From assembly GCA_016223015.1 (NCBI GenBank), contig JACRPV010000102.1:1-32151 (forward strand): DNA of 32,151 bases. The letters run 5' to 3'. The translations under genes and the position numbers were made by a program. Numbering within the stretch: the stretch's first letter is position 1; every line of letters begins with the position of its first letter. The stretch is from Geobacter sp. (GTDB taxonomy: Bacteria; Desulfobacterota; Desulfuromonadia; Geobacterales; DSM-12255). Below the pieces are notes generated by a model, which was not told the origin of the DNA, searched no databases, and worked only from the letters and a program-made list of their open reading frames with translations. Shown here piece by piece: positions 1-7,556 of this stretch.

Positions 1-2
1 TT

Positions 3-575
3 ACCCTCTGCCAGAAGATCACCGGCTTCCCTTACAACCGCGTTATCGGCCAGGCAGGCGTACTCGATTCAGCCCGTTTCATCACCTTCATTGCCTGGGA
101 ACTGGGCGTTTCCGTAAAGGACGTAAATGCAATGACCCTCGGTGGCCACGGCGACGACATGGTACCGCTCGTTCGTTACGCCAGCGTCAACGGCATTCCC
201 GTCATGGAACTCCTTGAGCGCAAGTACAAGGACAAGGCCAAGGCCAAGGAAGTCATGGAAGCAATGGTCAAGCGGACCCGCGGTGCAGGCGGCGAGGTTG
301 TTGCTCTCCTTAAAACCGGTTCTGCATTCTACTCCCCGGCTTCTTCCGCCATTGCCATGGCGGAGGCGATCCTCAAGGATCAGAAGCGCGTTCTCCCGAC
401 CTGCTGCTACATCCAGGGCGAGTTCGGCGTGAATGGCTACTATGTTGGCGTTCCTGCAGTTCTCGGTGAGAAAGGTGTCGAGCAGATCCTTGAGTTCGCA
501 CTTGATGCTGAAGAGCAGGCCATGATGGACAAGTCGGTTGCTGCCGTGAAGGGTCTTGTCGACAGCATGAAGTAA
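3..575 (+). CDS. mdh: malate dehydrogenase, 3' part (5' end outside window)
   Basis: Frame-3 translation ...[56 protein letters not shown]... is typical of LDH-like malate dehydrogenase; TAA at 573-575. Confidence 0.95.
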   Translation, partial: TLCQKITGFPYNRVIGQAGVLDSARFITFIAWELGVSVKDVNAMTLGGHGDDMVPLVRYASVNGIPVMELLERKYKDKAKAKEVMEAMVKRTRGAGGEVVALLKTGSAFYSPASSAIAMAEAILKDQKRVLPTCCYIQGEFGVNGYYVGVPAVLGEKGVEQILEFALDAEEQAMMDKSVAAVKGLVDSMK

Positions 576-617
576 ACGAAACGATAAGTATCGTTTCATC
601 AGTATTCCGTAAGCAAG

Positions 618-641
618 AGAAGGGCTTCGGCCCTTCTTTTT
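618..641 (+). terminator. rho-independent terminator after mdh
   Basis: GAAGGGC-TTCG-GCCCTTC hairpin followed by TTTTT. Confidence 0.85.
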
Positions 642-712
642 GCTGTGTGCTCCACTATAGACACAGGGCTTGCCCGATCCGACAGTTTCGGAAACATTGT
701 TCGATACCGGGC

Positions 713-742
713 TTGCAATTTTCGTATACGCTGTGCTATAGT
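713..742 (+). promoter_or_regulatory. probable sigma70 promoter for korDABC
   Basis: TTGCAA (713-718), 18-nt spacer, TATAGT (737-742), about 50 nt upstream of korD. Confidence 0.5.
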
Positions 743-794
743 CTCACGGTTTCTCAGCCTGATCGGCTTCAATACACAAAAGGAGCGTATGTAG

Positions 795-989
795 ATGGAA
801 AAGAAGCTTCCCACAATCGAGATCATCGAGAAGTATTGCAAGGGTTGCCACATCTGCGTCGAATTCTGCCCCAAGCAAGTCTTGGAAATGCGCGGATTTG
901 TCGTGGCAGTCAAAGACCTGGAGGCCTGCATCAAGTGCATGCAGTGCGAACTCCGCTGCCCCGATTTCGCTATCAAGGTAACGGCGTAA
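795..989 (+). CDS. korD: 2-oxoglutarate:ferredoxin oxidoreductase, delta (4Fe-4S) subunit
   Basis: 64 aa with two CxxCxxCxxxC(P)-type clusters (CKGCHICVEFCP, CIKCMQCELRCP); first gene of the kor operon. Confidence 0.9.
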   Translation: MEKKLPTIEIIEKYCKGCHICVEFCPKQVLEMRGFVVAVKDLEACIKCMQCELRCPDFAIKVTA

Positions 990-1013
990 CCAATTTTATA
1001 GGAGGTATGTAAC

Positions 1014-2147
1014 GTGGCTAAGAAAGTTGCTTTTCTTCAGGGTAACGAAGCTGCCGCTCACGGCGCTCTCTATGCCGGCTGTAAGTTTTTTGGCGGTTAC
1101 CCGATCACCCCGTCCACAGAAGTTGCCGAGGTCATGTCGGCCGAGCTTCCGAAGGTGGGGGGTAAGTTCATTCAGATGGAAGACGAGATCGGGGCCATGG
1201 CTGCCCTCATCGGCGCCTCCTTGACCGGTACCAAGGTTCTCACCTCCACTTCCGGTCCCGGCCTCTCTCTCAAACAGGAAAATATCGGTTACGCCTGCAT
1301 TACCGAAGTCCCCTGCGTTATCTTCAACGTTATGCGCGGTGGCCCGTCCACCGGTATGCCGACCGGTCCGTCCCAGTCCGACGTGATGTGCGCCAAATGG
1401 GGCACCCACGGCGACCACCCGGCCATCTGTCTGGTTCCTGCTTCGGTGCAGGAAGTCTTCGAGGAGACGGTCAGGGCATTCAATCTTGCCGAGAAGTACC
1501 GTACACCGGTCATGATCATGCCTGACGAGATCGTTGCCCACATGCGCGAGCGGATCGTGTTTCCCGAGCCGGGCGAACTGGAAGTCATCGACCGGACCGG
1601 ACCCTCGGTTCCGCCCGAGCAGTACAAGCCGTACGATACCTCCTTCGGCGATATCCCGCCGCTGGCTGCATTCGGTTCCGGCTACAAGTTCCACGTAACC
1701 GGGCTCAACAAGATGCAGGATGGCTTCCCGACCACCAAGGCCGAGATCGTTCAGGCAGAGGAAGAGCGTCAGGTTCGCAAGGTGGAGGCCAACAAGGCCG
1801 ACATCATGAAGTGGGAAGAGTACCTGGTTGACGATGCCGAAATCGTCGTTGTCGCTTTTGGTTCCACGTCCCGTTCTGCACGGTTCGCCGTTGATGAAGC
1901 CCGCAAAGCCGGTATCAAGGCTGGCCTGTTCCGTCTGATCACCTTCTGGCCCTTCCCTGAGGAGCGACTTCTCGAACTCTCCAAGAAGGTCAAGGCATTC
2001 ATTTCTCCGGAAATGAACCTCGGCATGTGTGCCGGCGTCATCAAAGGCTGCATCGAGGGGAATGCCCCTGTCCTCGGTATTTTCCGTGTTGACGGTGAAC
2101 CGGTCAACCCGGGCCAGATCCTCGACAAGATGAAGGAGGTCAAGTAA
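1014..2147 (+). CDS. korA: 2-oxoglutarate:ferredoxin oxidoreductase, alpha subunit
   Basis: GNEAAAHGALYAGCKFFGGYPITPSTEVAEVM... typical KorA/VorB; RBS GGAGG upstream; GTG is an alternative start just upstream. Confidence 0.93.
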   Translation: MAKKVAFLQGNEAAAHGALYAGCKFFGGYPITPSTEVAEVMSAELPKVGGKFIQMEDEIGAMAALIGASLTGTKVLTSTSGPGLSLKQENIGYACITEVPCVIFNVMRGGPSTGMPTGPSQSDVMCAKWGTHGDHPAICLVPASVQEVFEETVRAFNLAEKYRTPVMIMPDEIVAHMRERIVFPEPGELEVIDRTGPSVPPEQYKPYDTSFGDIPPLAAFGSGYKFHVTGLNKMQDGFPTTKAEIVQAEEERQVRKVEANKADIMKWEEYLVDDAEIVVVAFGSTSRSARFAVDEARKAGIKAGLFRLITFWPFPEERLLELSKKVKAFISPEMNLGMCAGVIKGCIEGNAPVLGIFRVDGEPVNPGQILDKMKEVK

Positions 2148-2149
2148 CC

Positions 2150-2971
2150 ATGTCTTTTGATTATGATAAATGGATACGTCCCGGCAAGCTGCCGCACATC
2201 TGGTGTCCCGGCTGCGGCCATGGCATCGTCATGAAGGGGTTGATCCGGGCTCTGGATACCCTTCAGCTGAAGAAGGAAAACACGGCAATCGTATCGGGTA
2301 TCGGCTGCGCTTCCCGTTTGCCCGGCTACATGGACTGCTGCACCCTGCACACCGCACATGGCCGCGCTGCTGCCTTTGCCACCGGTGTGAAGATGGCACG
2401 TCCCGACATGAACGTCATCCTGTGCGGTGGCGACGGCGATGGCACCGCCATCGGCGGTAACCACTTCATCCATGCCTGCCGTCGCAACATCGACATGACC
2501 TACATCATCATGAACAACAAGATCTACGGCATGACCGGTGGTCAGTTCTCCCCCTGTACCCCGACCGGCGACAAGGCTTCCACTACTCCTTACGGCAACC
2601 CCGATCCTGGCTTCGATATCGCCAAGCTCGCCATCGGCGCCGGTGCTTCGTTTGTTGCCCGTGGAACCGCCTTCCATGCGAACCAGATCGACAAGCTGAT
2701 CGCAGAGGCCATTCAGCACAAAGGTTTCTCTGTTGTTGAAATCCTTGACGACTGCCCGACCACCTATGGTCGCCGCAACAAGTACAAGTCCGTCATCGAA
2801 ATGATGAACAAGCTGAAGGAAATTGCCGTTCCGGTCAAGGCAGCCGAGAAGATGGACCCCGAGCAGCTGAAGGGGAAAGTCCTTACCGGTGTTCTCTACA
2901 AAGAGGACAAGCCCGAGTACTGCGAACAGTACCAGAAGGTCATCGAGCGGGCCCAGGGCGCTGCCAAGTAA
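2150..2971 (+). CDS. korB: 2-oxoglutarate:ferredoxin oxidoreductase, beta (TPP) subunit
   Basis: HIWCPGCGHGIVMKGLIRA... and GGDGDGTAIGGNHFIHACRRNIDMTYIIMNNKIYGMTGGQ TPP-binding motif. Confidence 0.95.
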   Translation: MSFDYDKWIRPGKLPHIWCPGCGHGIVMKGLIRALDTLQLKKENTAIVSGIGCASRLPGYMDCCTLHTAHGRAAAFATGVKMARPDMNVILCGGDGDGTAIGGNHFIHACRRNIDMTYIIMNNKIYGMTGGQFSPCTPTGDKASTTPYGNPDPGFDIAKLAIGAGASFVARGTAFHANQIDKLIAEAIQHKGFSVVEILDDCPTTYGRRNKYKSVIEMMNKLKEIAVPVKAAEKMDPEQLKGKVLTGVLYKEDKPEYCEQYQKVIERAQGAAK

Positions 2972-2998
2972 TCCACTTGCACTAAAGGAGAAACAATA

Positions 2999-3547
2999 AT
3001 GGCTGGAAGATATGAGATTCGCTTTTCCGGCGCCGGTGGGCAGGGGCTGATCCTGGCCGGTGTCATCATGGCCGAGGCTGCTTCGATCTATCAAGGGATC
3101 CAGGCCGTTCAGTCCCAGAGCTATGGTCCGGAAGCCCGTGGTGGCGCCTCCAAGTCGGAGGTCATCATCTCCGACACTGCTATCGACTACCCGAAGGTGA
3201 CCAAATGTGATGCTCTCCTCGCTCTTACCCAGGAGGCTTGCGACAAATATTCCCACGATCTCAAGGAAGGCGGGGTACTCCTGATTGACTCCGACCTCGT
3301 TCTGAGGCAACCGGAAGGGAATTTCAAGGTAACCAAGTTCAACATCACCAATACGGCAAAGAACGAGGTAGGTCGCGAGATCGTTACCAACATCGTTGCC
3401 CTTGGCGCCATGGTGGCTCTGACTGGCGTCGTCTCGAAAGAGAACGCAGAAAAAGCCGTTCTGGCCCGCGTTCCCGAGGCTTTCCTCGAACTGAACAAGA
3501 AGGCATTCAATATCGGCTACGATAAGGCTATGGCCGCCAAGGCCTAG
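2999..3547 (+). CDS. korC: 2-oxoglutarate:ferredoxin oxidoreductase, gamma subunit
   Basis: RYEIRFSGAGGQGLILAGVIMAEAASIYQG...SYGPEARGGASKSEVIIS typical POR gamma domain. Confidence 0.94.
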   Translation: MAGRYEIRFSGAGGQGLILAGVIMAEAASIYQGIQAVQSQSYGPEARGGASKSEVIISDTAIDYPKVTKCDALLALTQEACDKYSHDLKEGGVLLIDSDLVLRQPEGNFKVTKFNITNTAKNEVGREIVTNIVALGAMVALTGVVSKENAEKAVLARVPEAFLELNKKAFNIGYDKAMAAKA

Positions 3548-3568
3548 GTTCAATCGTACCTGTCATGA

Positions 3569-3602
3569 AAGCCCGGCACACTAGTGTGCTGGGCTTTTTT
3601 TT
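3569..3602 (+). terminator. rho-independent terminator after korC
   Basis: AAGCCCGGCACACTAGTGTGCTGGGCTT hairpin followed by a T-tract. Confidence 0.9.
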
Positions 3603-3692
3603 CATTTTCGGGCTCCTGCATCTGATTGATAGGGAAAGCAACCTGAATAGAGAATGAAGTCATCACCTCGCGCATGCTCCGGAGAACTGTCG

Positions 3693-3851
3693 ATGACCAC
3701 TCGTCTCACGGGTAAAATCAAGGCCGAGGTGGAGGATATCAGGCAGCAGGCGATTGCGGACGGCATGACGACGCTGAAACAGGACGGGATTCTGAAGGTG
3801 CTGCAGGGGATCTCGGATCTGCGCGAGGTTCGACGGGTCTGTATCAAATAG
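3693..3851 (+). pseudogene. orphan C-terminal fragment of a GspE/PilB-type secretion ATPase
   Basis: MTTRLTGKIKAEVEDIRQQAIADGMTTLKQDGILKVLQGISDLREVRRVCIK resembles the extreme C-terminus of GspE/PilB (R..A...GM.TLKQDGILKVLQGIT..EEV.RV); no ATPase domain nearby. Start position approximate. Confidence 0.6.
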
Positions 3852-4095
3852 GGAGAAGTGGCGTCGGTGCTGGAAACACGGCAGCAGTTTTTTTCCTTCG
3901 ATTCTGACCGCGATAGGGAGCGCATTCAATACTGAGAGTTTCTCCCGGCATTTCTCTGGTCTGTTTGGAACCCACCTTTACCCACTCATCGGATCGTGAA
4001 AACTCCACGATTTTACCGGTCACGATGAGATATTCCAGGCAGTAATCTTCAACGATGTCATAGTCATTGTCGCAGTACCGGACCAGGATGAGCAT
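3844..4095 (-). CDS. small hypothetical protein (83 aa)
   Basis: RBS GGAGG 6 nt before the ATG at 4095; MLILVRYCDNDYDIVEDYCLEYLIVTGKIVEFSRSDEWVKVG... resembles small conserved Geobacter hypotheticals. Confidence 0.6.
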   Translation of the reverse strand: MLILVRYCDNDYDIVEDYCLEYLIVTGKIVEFSRSDEWVKVGSKQTREMPGETLSIECAPYRGQNRRKKTAAVFPAPTPLLPI

Positions 4096-4252
4096 GATCA
4101 GCCTCCGTAACTTCATTGAATATCACAGTATTCAATATCGTCAATGGATGGTAATACTTTAACGTATAAGGGGAAAACTGATTTAGCGTTGACAAAGCCG
4201 CTGAAAAAGGCTAAAAAGAAAATCCGCTCCGGGGTGAAACCTCTTCAGAAGC

Positions 4253-4327
<75 letters not shown>

Positions 4328-4329
4328 TA

Positions 4330-4367
4330 AAAATAAGCACTTAGATTAAGTTCTAAGTGCTTATTTT
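4330..4367 (+). terminator. strong hairpin/terminator after tRNA-Cys
   Basis: Perfect 16-bp inverted repeat AAAATAAGCACTTAGA / TCTAAGTGCTTATTTT with a 6-nt loop; bidirectional A/T tracts. Confidence 0.85.
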
Positions 4368-4414
4368 GTACTTGACGCGAAAATTGTCGCAAGAAGAAAA
4401 ATTGACCTCCAGCC

Positions 4415-4951
4415 ATGGCCCTACCATCAACTATCTATCGGGTAACACTCCATCTTTCGGATATTGACCGCGGCATCTACGAATCAGTGCAGACGACCGT
4501 TGCCCAACATCCATCGGAAACCGAAGAGCGACTGGTAGCCAGACTGCTGGCTCTGGCCATCTTTTACCAGCTGGGACTGACCTTCACGAAGGGGCTGAGC
4601 GCAACCGACGAGCCTGACTTCTGGGTCAAGGGTTCCGACGATAGAGTGCAACTCTGGGGAGAAGTCGGACTCCCCGACTCTGACCGAATCATCAAGGCGA
4701 GCCGCCATGCCGACCGGGTCGCTCTTCTGGCGTGCGGCAGGTCTCTGCACAACTGGAATCAACAGCACTTTCCCAAACTGGAGAAACTGGCCAACCTGAC
4801 CATCGTCAGCCTTGATCAGGCATTCATCTCCAACCTCGCGGCACAGTTGCATCGCTCCATTATCTGGTCGATTACCATCACCGAAGGTATCCTCTACCTT
4901 GCGTCCGGCGAGCAGACCTACCAAACCACCATACTTTCGCATATCCGATAA
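4415..4951 (+). CDS. yaeQ: YaeQ family protein
   Basis: MALPSTIYRVTLHLSDIDRGIYESVQTTVAQHPSETEERLVARLLALAIFYQ...GLSATDEPDFWVK is diagnostic of YaeQ. Confidence 0.93.
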   Translation: MALPSTIYRVTLHLSDIDRGIYESVQTTVAQHPSETEERLVARLLALAIFYQLGLTFTKGLSATDEPDFWVKGSDDRVQLWGEVGLPDSDRIIKASRHADRVALLACGRSLHNWNQQHFPKLEKLANLTIVSLDQAFISNLAAQLHRSIIWSITITEGILYLASGEQTYQTTILSHIR

Positions 4952-5248
4952 ATGAATAGACCGCCGGTAGGGTTGCCGATAACGCCGGGGCTTTTAAAAC
5001 CATGGATCGCTGTATGCTGAATGCCCAATAGGTCCATTTCTCGGGGAAATCTCCCTCCTTAACAGGAAATCCCTTATATACATTTGCGTAAATATTACGA
5101 TACATAAAACAACATCACGAGAAAGGGATGGCAATATCCGTGGTAATCGACTAGATGCTCCTCCCTCTGGACGATATGCAACCTTCGATGCCCGGCTCGA
5201 GGAACCCGTATCACCTGTTCTGAGGCTTCACTGCTGCATGGAGGCGTC

Positions 5249-5920
5249 ATGATGAATTCAAAAGACTGGAGCGACAAGCTTCTGGTCACCATGATCAATG
5301 CTGATCGCTCCGGTGCGGCGGAGATTATTGAACGGACTCTGGCTACCGGCATTGAGGCTCGTCAGGTGATTGCGGAAATCCTCGACCCTGCGATTGTACA
5401 ACTCGGGCGATTATGGGAAGAAGAGACCATGTCGCTGGCACAGAACTTTGTCGCTTCAAAAATAGCCGAAGACACTCTTCTCCGCTGCATCCCGAATATG
5501 ACCGCTCATCCCCATTCAAAGGGGGCTCTCGTGATCGGCAACATTGAGGATGATTTCCACAGCCTTGGCCGGAAGGCTGTCGGTCTGTTTCTGGTTGCCG
5601 CCGGCTGGGATGTTCATGATCTGGGGAATGACGTGCCCGCGGAGGAACTCCTGGAAAAGGCGCTGGAGGTCGATGCCTGCGTCATAGGCGTTTCAGCCAT
5701 GATGCAGACTACGGCATTGAACATCCGCAAATTGCGTCAGTTGATCGACAAGCGCGGACTGGCCCATCGGATCAAGCTGGCGGTGGGTGGTGCCGTGTTC
5801 AACTGGCGACCGGATCTGGTGGCAGAAGTTGGCGGCGACGGTACGGCGCACAATGCGGTCGGGGCTGATGAGCTGTTCATGCGACTGCAGGCTGAGGTGT
5901 TGAGAGGTAAGGCGCTATGA
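5249..5920 (+). CDS. corrinoid (cobalamin)-binding protein, MtaC/MtbC-like
   Basis: B12-binding two-domain architecture with DFHSLG (DxHxxG), SAMMQTT and VGGAVFN. Confidence 0.85.
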   Translation: MMNSKDWSDKLLVTMINADRSGAAEIIERTLATGIEARQVIAEILDPAIVQLGRLWEEETMSLAQNFVASKIAEDTLLRCIPNMTAHPHSKGALVIGNIEDDFHSLGRKAVGLFLVAAGWDVHDLGNDVPAEELLEKALEVDACVIGVSAMMQTTALNIRKLRQLIDKRGLAHRIKLAVGGAVFNWRPDLVAEVGGDGTAHNAVGADELFMRLQAEVLRGKAL

Positions 5921-6951
5921 ATTCGTATCAGCGCGTGATGAATACCCTGGCAGGGCAACCGGTGGACCGTCCGCCGGTTTTTGCCGTTCTGGGGGCGTAT
6001 GGCGGCAGATTGACGAACACCGGCCTGCGGGCAATTTTCAGCGATGCGTCTGCGTACGTTGCAGGACAAAGGGCGTTGCAGGAAACATTCGGTTTTGATC
6101 TGGTCATGACCCCGTTCATTTTCACCGCAATTTCGGAAGCCTTTGGCGGAGTGACCGCCTGGAGCGACGACCAGGTTCCCAACATGAAACGTCCCGGTGC
6201 GCGCGCTCCTGTCGAGGCGCTTGCCTTGCCGCTGCCAAACCCCCTTGTGGCCGGGCAGCTGTCCGTTGTCCTGGAAGCTACGCGACAATTGGCGGATCTT
6301 TACAAGGGAGATGTGCCGATCATCGCCGTGGTGCCGGGACCCGGCATCATGCCATCCCTGATAACCGGCATGGAGCAGTGGATGGAGACTGTTCTGTTCG
6401 ATGAACCGCTCGCCCGGAAGCTGCTCGATCATACTGCCCCGTTTTTTGTCTCCTGGGCCAATGCCTTGCTGGCGGCTGGTGCCGACTGCCTGGTCGTCAC
6501 CGAGGGGATGGCAACGGCCGAGATCGCGCCGCGTTCCATGTTTGCCGAACGCTTTCTGCCGCTGTTGGCCTCAACCTTTGCGCAGATCCCCGGGCCGAAG
6601 GTACTGCATCACACCGGTGGCCGCATGAACCATAACCTGGATCTGCTCCCCGGTCTGGATGGCCTGGTCGGGGTTGCCGTCGGCTCGAAAGACGACCTTG
6701 CCGAGGCGAGGCGGCTCATCGGCCCGGATCTGAACCTGATCGGGAATCTGGACAACCTGAGCTTTCCCGCACTCTCCGCCGATGCCGTCTATTCCATGAG
6801 CCAGGCCTGCCTGCGGACGGCTGCACCTTCCGGCCACTACATATTGGCAAATGCCGGTGCGGACATCCCGCTGACGACGCCGCCCGAGAACCTGCGGGCA
6901 ATGCGGTTGGCTGTTGCAGACTATCCTGCGGTGCGGGGGTATGGGTCATGA
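5917..6951 (+). CDS. uroporphyrinogen decarboxylase/MtaA-MtbA superfamily protein
   Basis: RVMNTLAGQPVDRPPVFAVLGAYGG...KVLHHTGGRMNHNLDLLPGLDGL...LIGNLDNL...YILANAGADIPLTTPPENLRAM; adjacent to the corrinoid protein with an ATGA overlap. Confidence 0.82.
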   Translation: MNSYQRVMNTLAGQPVDRPPVFAVLGAYGGRLTNTGLRAIFSDASAYVAGQRALQETFGFDLVMTPFIFTAISEAFGGVTAWSDDQVPNMKRPGARAPVEALALPLPNPLVAGQLSVVLEATRQLADLYKGDVPIIAVVPGPGIMPSLITGMEQWMETVLFDEPLARKLLDHTAPFFVSWANALLAAGADCLVVTEGMATAEIAPRSMFAERFLPLLASTFAQIPGPKVLHHTGGRMNHNLDLLPGLDGLVGVAVGSKDDLAEARRLIGPDLNLIGNLDNLSFPALSADAVYSMSQACLRTAAPSGHYILANAGADIPLTTPPENLRAMRLAVADYPAVRGYGS

Positions 6952-7556
6952 GCGATCGTACGATCTGGCTCAGTTGTGGTGTGGTGAGCGCCGAGATGGA
7001 GGAATTGCAGCGCCGTGGGTTGATCGAGGGCGAGCTGTTGTTTCTTGATTCCATGTTGCATATGGACCCTCAGAAGCTGGAAGCGCAGCTGACCGCAACG
7101 CTTGAGCAGATAATGGTAGGTTGTGGCTGCCTGGTCCTGGTCTACGGCGACTGCTCGGCCCGGATGCTCGACCTGGTCCGCAGTTACCATGCGGGCAGGG
7201 TTGCCGTTATCAACTGTGCCCAATTGCTGGTTGGCCGGGATCGCTACCGCCAGTTGATGGGAGAAAAGGCCTTTCTTGTCCTCCCTGAATGGGCGCGGCG
7301 CTGGGAGCAGATCATGAAGAATGAACTCGGCTTGAACCGAGCGGTGGCACACGACCTGATGGGTGAGCATTGCGGGATACTGGTCTATCTCGACACCGGC
7401 CTGCTTCCGGTGCCGGAGCAGCAGTTGCAGGAGTTTTCATCCTATACTGGTCTGCCTTGGCGGATAGAGGCCGTATCACTGGATACCATGCTGGCGAACC
7501 TGCTGGCGGCACAGGAAGATGCATGTTCCCATAGGCAACACGAGGAGCCGGCATGA
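6948..7556 (+). CDS. DUF1638-like protein associated with corrinoid methyltransferase genes
   Basis: WLSCGVVSAEMEELQ...LFLDSMLHMDPQKLEAQLTATLEQ...LVYGDCSARMLDLV...; family call from recall and context, not a search. Confidence 0.65.
   Translation: MSDRTIWLSCGVVSAEMEELQRRGLIEGELLFLDSMLHMDPQKLEAQLTATLEQIMVGCGCLVLVYGDCSARMLDLVRSYHAGRVAVINCAQLLVGRDRYRQLMGEKAFLVLPEWARRWEQIMKNELGLNRAVAHDLMGEHCGILVYLDTGLLPVPEQQLQEFSSYTGLPWRIEAVSLDTMLANLLAAQEDACSHRQHEEPA

Noticed and set aside
1769-3553. 594-aa minus-strand ORF opposite korA-korC
   Set aside because: Spans several well-supported plus-strand genes; shadow ORF.
4960-5248. Cobalamin or c-di-GMP riboswitch upstream of the corrinoid operon
   Set aside because: Looked for a B12-box-like AGCCACTG and the GEMM-I core signatures; neither found in this gap.
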